Assembly: GCA_963513935.1 (NCBI GenBank)
Contig: OY740765.1
Location: forward strand, 73,322,718-73,386,717
DNA length: 64,000 bases
Source of the DNA: Aphrophora alni
Taxonomy: Eukaryota; Arthropoda; Insecta; Hemiptera; Aphrophoridae
Direction of reading: 5' to 3'
The notes beneath the pieces are model-generated. The model did not search any database, was not told the origin of the DNA, and worked only from the letters and a program-made list of their open reading frames with translations. The position numbers and the translations under genes are program-made. Shown here one piece after another: positions 35,513 through 47,309 of the stretch (its first letter is position 1; every line of letters starts with the position of its first letter).

Positions 35513-35525
35513 GCTCTCCCCCCCC
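35513..35525 (-). promoter_or_regulatory. Polypurine tract of element A
   Basis: On the - strand GGGGGGGGAGAGC directly precedes the LTR start TGTAGC: the plus-strand primer of reverse transcription. Element B has the same tract at 60626-60638. Confidence 0.8.
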
Positions 35526-35554
35526 GAAAGACGGAGTTAGGGTGTAGTCAGAAA

Positions 35555-35665
35555 AGAGGCCAGAAGGGCCTCCCGCAAAATTTTGAAAAAGGTGCAAAGG
35601 GCCAGAAGGGCCTCCAGAAGATTCTAAAGAAGGGGCCAGAAGGGCCTCCCGCAAAATTTTGAAAC
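35555..35665. repeat. Short repeats GCCAGAAGGGCCTCC near the PPT
   Basis: Three copies of GGCCAGAAGGGCCTCC spaced about 40-50 bp in element A. Element B has four copies (about 60670-60805). Each is a partial palindrome (AGGCC...GGCCT-like). Function unknown. Confidence 0.8.
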
Positions 35666-37550
35666 GGGGCACCTGATAGAAACAACGCTTCATAATGCTT
35701 TTATAATCACCACTCTAGGGTGTAGCCTCCTTCGGCACTTACTTATTAAATTTTGAAATTTCTATAGCGTCTCAGCTCTTCCCATCTATCATTAGGACAA
35801 GCCCCCGACAGAAAGAGCTGAAGGGTGACGCAAAGGTCGACATTGCTGTGCATGAACTGACTTTGTACACTAAGGTACGTGGGGAAAGGGGTGGAGTGGC
35901 ACCTCGGGAAGCCAAGTGGAGGTGACCACTCCGGGGACTGGGGAGGGAATGTGCATAGCACATGGCTTACAGGAAAAGGCCGGACTCAGAGGAAGCTCAC
36001 AAGCGGGAGGAGAATCCTCTGAACCGACCATTAAAATATATATCAAAAATAAATAAAAATAAAACAAAAACTCCTGAAGCCTTTTAGGTCAGATCATGCT
36101 CAGCGTCGTTATTTTTTTAAATTCCTCTTCTCCCATACGAAGAGAAATTTAAACTATTCACGGCTCTTAACAATTTCCGTGAGAAAAAAGAATTTTGAAA
36201 GGTCTAAACAAATAATCCATTTGAAAAATAAACAAAGAAGCAGTATGAAACGTTGGGGAGTCAAAAAATTTTCTGCTGCGCAAAGCAGGGCTTGTAGTTG
36301 ACTTAAGGTCTTATATGTGTATCATGTGCCCCAAAAAAAAAGGAATTTAATTTAATCAAAAAAAATGTGTAAAAAAAAATTTCATCAAAATATGTTAAGT
36401 GATTATTAAAAGGTGTAAAAGAAGTGTAGCAAAAAAAAGGTGTGGCAAAAGAGACAATATAAAAAGGTGACCCACAATGTGAGAAAACCCTCACTCCGGT
36501 TTTCTCAACCCTAATAAAAAAAACTAAATTAGGAAACAAACATGTTGACCTGCTAATAACAAACAACCAAATAATTTAAGAAAGGGCAAACAGGCCAACC
36601 ATGTTGTCCTACATAAAACTGGGCCCCTATAATTTGGAAAAGAGAAAGAAAATTGTACACAATGATATATTTTTTAAAAAAGGTGTTCAACATTTCAATT
36701 TACTATTAAACAGATGCCACCATCTGCATCAACCAGTCCACTGCCATCCCGCCTATTGCTCATGATGATAAAATTAAAAAAAAAAATAAATAAAATAATT
36801 TTCTTTCAAGATGACGAAAACAAAAAAATTCAAAAGCAAGCTCCGTGTTCTTTAACGGGTCCACTAATCGCAGCAAATCCACTGCCATCTTAACTGTTGC
36901 TGATAAATAAAAAAAAATTTAATCAAGTGTTTTTAAATAAAAAAAATTTCTTTTAAGATGATGTAAAAAAGGTGAAAGAGCCAGAGAAAGACTCAAGAAT
37001 TATATGTAGTGTAGTTGTTGTGTATATATGTGTGTGTGTAAGTATGAATTGATACAGACAAGCGAAAGAAAACTCGAGAAAATTTTTTGAAGGAGATTTT
37101 GAAATTTTTTTTGTTTTTTTTTGTTTTTAACTATTTTTGGATTTTATTATTTATTTAAATTTTTTTTTTGGATTCCCGAATGAGCCCGCTGTCTGGATCA
37201 AATTCAGTGAATGACTAGGGTGCAGTGTATGTAAATATATATATATAAAAAAAAATATTTAAGCAGACAAAATAATAAAAAAAAATTTTATCGAAATTGG
37301 TTTAGAAGTTTTTGTGTAAGTGTTTATAAAAATAACTAAATAATAAAAAAAAAGAGACTATAGATTTATAGAGATTTAAATATTTAAACTAAATAAAAAA
37401 AAATTTCATCAGCAACAGTTGTGCAGTATTTGAAAAAGCTGCAAAACATAAAAAAGAGCCTTGTTTAACAAAGATAATTTTGAATTTAAATTTAGATAGT
37501 TCCAATGCAAAATTTTGAAAATTAACTACGGTTCCAGAATTTAAAATTAA

Positions 37551-37566
37551 CCACGCTCTGCTACCA
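37551..37566 (-). promoter_or_regulatory. Primer binding site, initiator tRNA-Met type
   Basis: On the - strand the sequence 6 bases past the LTR end is TGGTAGCAGAGCGTGG. Its first 11 bases are complementary to the 3' end (CTCTGCTACCA) of eukaryotic initiator tRNA-Met, a common primer for Ty1- and Ty3-type reverse transcription. The same site is at 62716-62731 in element B. Confidence 0.8.
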
Positions 37567-37572
37567 AAAACA

Positions 37573-39644
37573 TGTTACCAGGGGACTTAAATTTAATAAA
37601 GGCGGAACCAAAATGGTAACAATGTTTGAAAAGAAAAAAATAAAAAAAGACAAAGACAAATTTAGTAATTAACAAGGCTCAAGTTTATTGAAAGCAGAAG
37701 GAAATTTCGGCGCTTCAGACTTTGTCATTTACAACAAAAGACATCCTGACACAAATCATCAATAAAAAAAAACTTATGATTAACAATATCATAAATTGTA
37801 AAAGTTATAAGCCCTTAATTGTAACATATAATAATTTAGAAAAAAAAAATTTAATCAACAGATTCTAAAAATTTATCCCCCCTTTTTATATGTATATTTA
37901 TAGTTACAAAAGTTTAACAAAAAAAACAATGAGCACAGCTTAATAATTCACAGAATTATAATTAATCAAAAAAAAGATTATACGCCCTTAATGTAAAAGT
38001 ATAATAATAAAAAAAAAATTTAATCAAAAGATTCAAAAAAAAAGAAAAAAACTTATCCCCCCCTTTTTTAGTTTATAAGATGATAGTTTCTTTTTTAAAC
38101 AATTACAGAATTTAACAAAATATAAAAGAGTTTGATATTTTAAGTTCAAAAATCATATCTATAGTTAACATGTTTATCACTAAACTAAAGATACATAATA
38201 TAACTGGTTTGAAAAATTTCTTAAAAACTATATTGGCCAAATAAATTTATATATTTTAAACAAACAAAAAAGGAATTTAGAATTTTGAAATTTTGTTAAT
38301 TGACGTCAATTATTTTAATTTGGAAATTAACCTCTTGGAGGTTGTTAGGACCGAAATTGCATGCAGGCTCCACCCAATAATTGTTTTTTTTATATATATT
38401 TTATAATTAACTACACAGGTCTACATTTAGAAAATAGTCTTAAGGAACACATATTTGCGAAAGTAAATTTAGGCACATATACAAAATGAGTTAGTTAAAG
38501 TTCTGTAAAGTCAGCTGTAGAAAAAGACATCACTTTTATGCACTTAAAAATGTGAAGTTACGTTATACAAAAAAAAACGTGTTTTGCCAACAGGACGAAA
38601 CTTGTTAGGATGTTTCGTTGGTTTGCGCAATGTGAGACAAGAATTTCTTTATTTCTCCAATTTCTCCTATTTGTCCTACCAGCATATTAGCTGTGAGCAA
38701 AAAAACATGTTCTTTTAGTGTCTGTACAAAATCAGACATGTTTTAGCATTAATGTTCATCATTAAAGAAATATCTGATTATTTGCCAAAATTAAAGAAAA
38801 TTGATTGTATAACAGAAATTCGTTAAGATGGTACTTAAAAGCTTCTTAGATTATTATAAATCTATTTATATATATTTTAATTTTGTTTAAAAGAAAGCTT
38901 GTATAAGACTTGTAAGATTTTGCAAAAGCTTGTAAAACGAAATTTTCTGATTTAGAAGAAATTTCCTCAATTGTTTTATATTTGACATGTTCATATTCTG
39001 ATCATTTAATGTTCAACACTAGTTTGCACTTATTTCACAAAAATGTTCAAAACGTAAAATGTGCCTTTGCAAGATTTTGTAAATGATGTTTTAAGAAAAG
39101 AAAATTTTTATAATCATTTAGTTTCAAAAGAAAATAGAATATTAAATAAAACATGAAATAGATATTTTAAAGAATACATGATAATTAACAAATTATTTTA
39201 AAAATTAACAAAATATATAATATGACAAAATCTGTAAGGTTGAAGTACCTGGTTAATCCTGTCGCAGTTCACGTGAGCTTGTACCGAGAAAAATGATGGT
39301 TAATTTAACATTTTTGAACTAGGTTATTTAAACTAAAACGCACGAACTGTAAATTAACATGATGTTTTAGAAAGACGGTAATTTTGAGAGAAGAAAGAAA
39401 AACTTTTAGCTAACGGAGTTATGAAGAGTGTAGACCATGTTGTTATCGCATGTAGACTGTGGACCGGTAATCGAGAAGCTAGCTTGACCGGCGAAAATGT
39501 ACTTTGGTTTCAAGTATCAGGTGATGCTTGGTTTAGGAGCGGGCCGCTAGATGCCAGCATCTGTCAAGCGACGGAAAGTGGAATGTATATTTACGAAATG
39601 AGTTAAGTTATTGCGGAAGTGCTTTTTTGGATTTAAATGCTACA
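37573..39644 (-). repeat. LTR of element A, 5' copy in element orientation
   Basis: 2072 bp, nearly identical to 33440-35512. In element orientation this is the promoter-bearing LTR. No core promoter could be assigned with confidence. Confidence 0.88.
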
Positions 39645-40488
39645 GCTTTATACATGTGTCGTGATTTAAGTGTTTTATGTGTTTTGAAAATCCGATTAAA
39701 GGATACATGACAGTAAGAAAATTGTATTTATTATCATTAATTCATTATTTTATATAACCAAGAGTATATAAATCGAGTTCCTTTGGGGGAAATTTTTTCC
39801 TATTAAAAATATAATATATGTGTATGCAATGATAATAGTCAAGATAATGTGATGTTATCTTTTACATGAGGCTCTTGTACTCCCCTCACCCTTCAGTTTT
39901 TTTTTAAAAACCAATACCACACTTACAACTTTTGGTGAATTTTTTTTCCCCCAGCTTGGTTGTTTGAAAACAAATATTTATTGCTACAAATACCACATAT
40001 TTTCCTCATACTATCTAATCTACATAAAGTACGACTTGATGAAAACTCTTATTTAGGAAATGTTTATATTTTTTTCATGTTCATTAAGAACAAAATAATA
40101 AAATACAAAAAAAGAACAAAGAAAACGGAATCGCTAAACTAGGTAAACGACAAAAGTGATATCGGTCATTATTGGAATATCAATAATTTTGAATTTGTAA
40201 CGAAGTACATAACACTACCAACATACTTACTGATACTTTGAAAAATAATTAATGTTATATATAACGACGGAAATTTAAAAGAATGTTTTTATTTTATTTA
40301 TTGTATCTGAAACCTTTTCTCTTGTGATCTATTAATAGGCCTAAATATCATAACATATTTTTATTTGTTATTGATCAAACATATTTTATGAATATCTGAT
40401 GACGGATGAACTGCACCCGAAACTGTAGTAATCTAAATAAGATAAAAAGGATTGACAGAACAATCATGCCAAAGAACAAGTGTTACAT
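39645..40488 (+). other. Intron e-f, between element A and the solo LTR
   Basis: 844 bp of AT-rich sequence. A 60-codon frame (39960-40142) has no recognisable motif. Nothing else seen. Confidence 0.4.
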
Positions 40489-42440
40489 TGTTACCAGGGG
40501 ACTTAAATTTAAGAAAGGCGGAACCAAAATGGTAACAATGTTTGAAAGAGAAAAGTAAAAAAAAAAAAAAAAAGACAAAGACAAATTTAGTAATTAACAA
40601 GGCTCAAGTTTATTTAAACAGAAAGAAATTTCGACGTTTCAGATTTTATCATTTACAACTGAGAAAGACATCCTGAGACAAAATTATCATAAACAGCTTA
40701 TGATTAACAAGATTATATTTTTAAAAAAGATTATACGCCCTTAAAGTAAAATATTATAATTTAAAAAAAAAAATTAATCAATAGATTCTGAAAATTTATC
40801 CCCCCTTTTTAGTTTATATATTTTATAGTTACAAAATTTAACAAAAGACAATGAGCACAGCTTAACAATTAGCAGGATTATAATTAATCCAAAAAAAAAG
40901 ATTATACGCCCTTAAATGTAAAAATTACAAAATAATAAAAAGATGAAAAGATACTTATATTTATTCCCCCCCCTTTTTGATTTTATGAAATGATAGTTTT
41001 TTTTAAAACAGTTACATAATATTACTTATTTGATAAATTTCTTAAATGCTATATTGGCCAATAAATATATCTATTTTAGATCAAAGAATTTATTATGAAA
41101 AGAGTAGTTTGTTTTAAAAGAAGAGAAAAGAAAATTTTGAATATTAAATTTTTATTAATTGACGTCAATATTTTAATTTAGAAAATAACCTCTTGGAGGT
41201 TGTTAGGACCGAAAGTTTGCATGCAGGCTCCACCCAATAATTTTTTATATATTTTATAATTAATTACACAAGTCTACATCTAAAAGATAGTTTTTTTTTG
41301 AAAACATATTCGCTGAAATAGATTTAGGCACATATACAATATGAGTTTAATTAGAGTTCTATAAAGTTAGTTTTTTTTTTGTAACATCACTTTTGTGCAC
41401 GTGAAACTCTGAATCTATGTTGAAACAAAACGTGTTTTGTTAACAGGGCGAAACGTGTTCAGATCTTTAGCCGTGTTTCTTCTACCAGCATATTAGCTAT
41501 GGCAAAAAACATGTTTTTTAGCGTCTTGTACAAAATCAGACATGTTTTAGCATTAATGTTCATTATTAAAGAAAATATCTGGTTTTTTGTCAAAAATCAA
41601 AGAAAATTGATGGTATAACAGAAATTCGTTAAGATGGTACTTAAAAGCTTCTTAGATTATTATAAATCTATTTATATATATTTTAATTTTGTTTGAAACA
41701 AAGCTTGTATAAGACTTGCAAGGTCTGCAAAGTCTGTAAAACGAAATTTTCTGATTTAGAACAGATTTCTCCAATTGTTTTATATTTGACATTTTCAATA
41801 AGATATTTTAATCATTTAAAGTTCAACATTAGTTTGCACTTATTTCACATAATTGTTCAAAACTCAAAATGTGCCTTTACAAGGTTTGGTAAAGTATGTT
41901 TTTTAAAAGTAAATTTTCATAATCACTCAGTTTCAAAAGAACATGGAATATTAAACAAAACATGAAATACATATTTTAAATAATACATGATAATTAATAA
42001 ATTATTTTAAAGCATTAACAAAAATTTAAAGTATGATAAAATCTGTAAGGTTCAGTACCTGGAAAATCCTGTCGCAGATCACGTGAGCTTGTGCCGTAAA
42101 AAATAATAATTTAACCAACATTATAGACTAAAACGCACAGAAACTGTAGATTAAGCATCGTTGAAGGTTGAAGCAGAATTTTTTGAGAATCAAGAAATTT
42201 ATTATATCTAACGTAACGATGAAGAGTCAGGCATTGTGAGTGACTACCGGTAGACTAGATAACGGGTATTAGCGCAGACCGGCTGTCTGGCCGTTGTACT
42301 TTGCCCTCCGATATCATATGATCGTTAGTTTTGGATGATCTCGCCGGGTGGCAGCATCTGTCAAGCGACGGAAGTTGGATGTGGAAATGAGTTAAAGAAA
42401 TTATTTTGCAGATGTGCTATTTTAGAATTTGAATGCTACA
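40489..42440 (-). repeat. Solo LTR of the same LARD-like family
   Basis: 1952 bp, starts TGTTACCAGGGGAC and ends GCTACA like the LTRs of element A, flanked by a 4-bp duplication ACAT (40485-40488, 42441-42444). It is clearly more diverged from A (many small indels) and so is older. A solo LTR with intact target duplication means a full element once sat here and was reduced by LTR-LTR recombination. Confidence 0.85.
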
Positions 42441-43216
42441 ACATATAATAAATAACATTAATTTATCATTATTTATAAATACTACTGTTATAATGTACTT
42501 GTTGAAGTTGAAAGCAAATTTTTGCATGAGCATTCCTGATTCTACCCTCCCTGGTCAGTAGGCCTAATACGTATATAAATGTATAGGGAAAGTTGGGAAA
42601 TGTACATGAAAATTTTTATTCCAATTGTTGATGGGTTTTTATGAGATGTCATTTTTCACAATTTGCAATATTACTTTGATTTTTGTTTGTATACTGAGAT
42701 TCACAGTCAAAAGCTTCAAGGTATCTGAATGGTATAAACATTTTTGACAATCCAGATATTACTTTGTATTTGTTGATTATTATTCGCAATCATACATTTT
42801 ACAGTTTTTTGCCTTCAGATTTTATACTTTAGAAAAGTTGGATTTTTTCATCATATATTATAAAATTCCTTATATGGGAATTTTTTGTTTATTATTTTTT
42901 TATTTAATGTAAAATTATATGTATTAAATACGTCTTAAATTTTATGTGAGTCTGATAAAGATAATTTATTTTAGCTCATTGGTCTTTATGTATCTTTCAT
43001 TTAACACCTGGAAGGTGTTAACATTTTTAACTAACTGTTTAAATAGTTTTGATTGAGATAGGTTGTAATTAATCAATCTGTTTAGGCAATTATAAAAATT
43101 TGTGGAAAATAAACAATTATTGTATTTTAGAATATATTCACTAATTCATATTCTTCAATGTTGAAATGTTTAAAATATTTATAAATCTGTACTCAAATGT
43201 TGACCATAAATTATAG
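42441..43216 (+). other. Intron e-f, last part
   Basis: AT-rich intron sequence up to the TTATAG acceptor of exon f. No further feature. Confidence 0.45.
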
Positions 43217-43407
43217 GAGATGAAGACGATGCACCATCAGAAGCTTTGATTTCAAAATATCAGCTGCAAGATATTTGTAGCGAAGCAGCTAAACTAAAAA
43301 CTCTTGGAGCAATGGAATCAATTCCTTCAGAACGTATAACAAGGCTGTTGAGTATTTTGGAGAAAAATATTCGTGACGGTGCTAAAGTCTCACCCATTGC
43401 TGATCCT
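43217..43407 (+). CDS. Nipped-B: Nipped-B/NIPBL homologue, internal exon f (conserved)
   Basis: Acceptor TTATAG ends at 43216; donor CCT|GTAAGT at 43408. It completes the codon from exon e, giving GDEDDAPSEALISKYQLQ across the junction, and ends on a codon boundary. The peptide continues ICSEAAKLKTLGAMESIP and LLSILEKNIRDGAKVSPI, closely matching the conserved NIPBL block that leads into the HEAT repeats of the cohesin loader. The next expected NIPBL exon is not found in the remaining 20.6 kb, which is almost all mobile DNA, so the intron after this exon is very long. Confidence 0.9.
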
Positions 43408-44050
43408 GTAAGTTAGATATGGATAATTTACATTAATAACACTTTATATATAAATATATTAATGTGTTTGTAATTTTCTATTTGTCAAAAGTTTTTATAG
43501 CTTCCATATTTTATATTCCAAAGACTAATTAATGAGTTTGGAAAACCATAATCGAGTTATGGGAATAACTAGGATTGACTCTCTCCATCAGAGGAACTTC
43601 ATTGCAGCATATATAAACCTTGTGGTTAGACCACTAAAAAAACTTATACAATTTTCTTTGTTAGAAATAGTTTTTAGAATTGATTTAATTTTATTAGGAA
43701 ATTCAAGATCCTTAAAACATAGGAAACCCATTTCATTTGCATATCTTTTAACAATTACATATTTTATTACAGACAAATAATTATGTGATAAAGATTTCAC
43801 AGTTTGGGTCAAGTAAAAAAAAATCAAATGAAGTAAAAAAAAAAAATGAAATGAAGTAAAAAAACAAAACAAAAACTACAAGTGTCGTAAATAATAGGAA
43901 TAAAATTCATGAATATATGAAGTTTCTGAGGGGGAATTTTGGTAAATTATTTTATACAACATTTAAATGTATATCAGAATTAACACAACATTATTGGCAT
44001 AGAGTAAAATTTTATTTTATTCATATGTATGTGTCAAAGGATATCAAGGT
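43408..44050 (+). other. Start of the intron after exon f
   Basis: AT-rich, with A runs at 43815-43865. Frames 43532-43780 (+) and 43588-43872 (-) overlap each other and show no motif. Confidence 0.4.
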
Positions 44051-44218
44051 ATCATCTCAGGTCAATATGACATCATGACTTGTGTTAACCCCATATAAGG
44101 GCGTCTTGTCACTGCCCCCTAAATGGATCTTTTGTGACTACCCAACTAGTTATGTTTTAGTCCCAGCCAAGATTTAAGCTTCCTATGAATCTTAAAATGG
44201 TTCTGGGTGACATATTCG

Positions 44219-45930
44219 TTACCTCTGCGATAGAGGGTAAAGGAGTGCTGAGATAAAGTAGACCTTTGTAGGATAGATATTCACACTCGACAACCAGTGT
44301 TTGGCTGTTGCTTTATGTGTCAGACAGAAGCGGCATGAATCCACTGCTGTCTTTCCCATATGTTGTAGGTGGTAATTCACTGGACAGTGGCCGGATAGTA
44401 AGCTAATAATCAGCCTAAGCTCCCTTCTACTGAGAGCCAGTAATTTTTTTGCCTTTGTCTTAGAGTAGATTATAAACTTTTTGGTTTGTCTTAGATCATG
44501 GTAGGTGTTCCAATACTTGATCTTTTGATATTGTTCCCAGGTTTCCATGATATGAAGCAATATTTTAGGCACCCCTAAGAATGATTTGGGCCTAACAAAT
44601 CAGTATCTGCACCTTCCTTGGCAAAGCGATTCGCTTCTTCATTTCCTGGTATTCCTTCATGCACTGGCACCCAAAGTAAGGTGACTTTCTTCTTTGTTGC
44701 CAATTGATTAATTACTGTACACATCCCCAGACAAATCTCTACTCAAAAGTGTATGAACTTAGAGCCTTAAGAGCTGCCTGACTGTCTGACATGATGTAGA
44801 TCTCTGCACCTTTGAGACCTTTTTTGATATTCTCTCTAGCGTAGAGCTCTATTGTGTGTATATCAGTTTGAAATATAGATGGAATTTTACATAGGGATTT
44901 ACTAAGACCAAAATTTAAGCCTTTTATCCTTACTCCTATCCTACCTTTCATTCTAGATCTATCAGTGTACCATTGGAGTGATCCCTCCTTTAGTTTTGGT
45001 CCAGCTTCCTTTCAAACATGTCGTTCTGGCAAAAAGGTTTTGAAATTCTTTTCCAAATTTGTCGTCTTAATAATTAAATCTGATACCGTTTTGGCTAACT
45101 GAGTGGTATCCTGTTTTTGGAGGTTTCCAAGTTTACCAGCCAATATTTTCGGCATTGTGATGTTGTTCCCTTCTGCCTGAGAGCAGCACTGTATGCACAC
45201 CTTTTCACCTGAAAGTTCAAAGGCAGCAAATCCAGAGCCGCTTCCATGACAGTGGTTGAACAAGTACTCATACAACCTGTAATTCCTAGGCAAGCCTGCC
45301 TTTGAAGTTTTTTTTGTCGTAGATTTTTGTTCCATTTTTGGCCACCATATTTCTGAAGCATAGGTGACCATGGGTCTAATTATACCCAGATATGACCAGT
45401 ATGCCATCTGTGCTTAAGTCCCTAAGTGTTGCTATATAGGCATCTGCATTGCCACATAGCCATGCTTGCTCTTTTAATGGCCTTATCAATGTGTTTATTC
45501 CAGGTGAGTCTTTGATCCAGAACTACTCCCAGATATTTTGGTTCCCTTGAGGGAGTGATTTCATCCATCACCAGCGTCTACAAGAGAGGGGACAGTGCCT
45601 CTCCCTGCAGGGAGCCAACAACTGCCGACACTGTTTTGGACTCCCCACCCAAACAGACTGTCATCCTATGACTCATTAACATAAACATTTAATTATCTAG
45701 GCACTCTTTCAATAGAGTTATAGGAGATATTATCAAAACCTCCTCCAATGTCCAAGAAGACATATAGAGCTATATCCTTACCCTCCATTGACTTATCAAC
45801 CTCTGCAACCAGATGTTGTAGTGCATTAGAGGTCAATTTGTCTGTTTGATAGGCATACTAAGCATCATGGAGTGGAGCCTTTTCAAGGGTTTCACTCGGT
45901 ATGTACTTGTCTAGTATTTTTTCCATTGTT
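44219..45930 (-). pseudogene. Non-LTR RT (C-terminal part) plus RNase H
   Basis: From 45930 the - strand reads MEKILDKYIPSETLEK and then EGKDIALYVFLDIGGGFDN, RT motifs around the first catalytic Asp, then SLQGEALSPLL. The sequence then jumps to EPKYLGVVLDQRLTWNKHID, so the YxDD palm segment is deleted (about 45560). Frames 45407-45012 and 44951-44739 continue; MSDSQAALKAL is the RNase H motif around a catalytic Asp. 44572-44219 carries the tail with CRFC and a later His, the usual Cys/His end. Confidence 0.75.
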
Positions 45931-47309
45931 TTAACCCTCCAACCGGCAATGTTAATTGTCTTGATAATTCTTCGTTTGTTTAAAAATTAATAAAATATAT
46001 TATTTGTATACAAAACCTAACTTATAAGACATCATTTTTCTCAGGAAGATGCATAGAATTCATCTATGTAATAAAAAAAAAATTTTTTGAAACGGTTTTG
46101 GAGTAAGTATGTTAGATGTCAAAAATGATATTAACTTTTTTCAGAAAAATCTGTATCACCCTAAATCAATAGCTTACTACCTTTTTCTAAGATATACAAA
46201 AGTTTTGTGTAATATTTTTGAATATATTTAGAAAAAAAAATAAAAAAAATGTTACATTTTAAAAATTAAAAAAAATATATACGAAAAAACTGAATTTTCT
46301 CTTTATTTTTTCCAAAAAACATAAAAAATAGTAAAATATATTTTATACAGAACTTCTATATATCATTATGTCCAGAAAGGTGCATAGAATTTAGTTGTGT
46401 AGTGCAAAAAAGTTACATGTATCACATTTGGAGTTTTTTGGTCAAATACCAAAAAATCTAAGAGCAACGAAGCAGAAATTTCACAGAAATGGTGATCAAA
46501 AACATACTAATACATTTTTTGCATTTTTTTTCACCATTACTTGAGATTTCTAATATATTTGTGAATATATTTAGGGGAAAAAAATAATAATATGTTACAT
46601 ATTCTAAATAAAAATGACGATTTTTCAAAAATTTGTATTCTGGCGCTTGAAGGTTAGGGTGACATGTCAAACTTTTAGGCATAATTAGTATTTTTCTAAA
46701 GCTAGGCCTAAAACAAAAGCATTAGATTTTACTAATACAATATACTTTACAAAGAATAACACACATATTCACTTGTATACTCATATAAAACACTAAATAT
46801 AAGAAAATATGCTTATAGCCTAAACTAACCATTGTTATTTATAGGTTATTCCATATACACACTCGAAATTCACTCAAAAACAAACTTTAGAAATAAAAAC
46901 ACATATATTGTAACTTGTATACACAATTTATATACAATTTGTATACACAAACCTTCAAAATAACAAAAATCTAATCCCAAAACCAATATTTGCCACGCCA
47001 AATATTATAGTGTTCACTTCAGACATTTACTACGTTTGGACTTCAAAACAACAAATTGTTAGTAAGCAATTCCTCAACTCATGTGGTACCAACTTATAGA
47101 ATGGAATTTCCCCTACAACATAGAGTAAAAAGAAAAATAATTTTAAAAACAGAGAGATATCAACTTCGTCTTTTTGTAAAGCGCATCGAATGCTAAATGA
47201 ATTTCTTGTTGTCAGGTTTGTTCTATGTTCAAGTACGAATATCTCTGGATCTGTTAGACGCAGAACAATTTGTAATCTGTGGTTAGAAAGAGAAACATGT
47301 GATCTATAT

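Larger units (their letters stand above)
33440..39644 (-). mobile_element. Complete noncoding LTR retrotransposon (LARD-like), element A
   Basis: 6205 bp: LTR 33440-35512, internal region 35513-37572, LTR 37573-39644. The LTRs start TGTTACC and end GCTACA as read on +. The primer binding site and polypurine tract show that the element is on the - strand. The internal 2.06 kb has no gag, protease, RT or integrase; open frames are short and run in both directions. The two LTRs differ, as far as I can see, by one base of an A run (34135 versus 38267), so insertion is recent. Possible 4-bp target duplication: ACTT/GCTT, or CTTT with ends shifted by one base. Confidence 0.85.

Noticed and set aside
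35746..36067. Overlapping - strand frames in the LARD interior (also 60925-61177)
   Set aside because: Pro/Ser-rich, in several frames at once, shifted between elements A and B by indels, and without gag, zinc-knuckle, protease or RT motifs.
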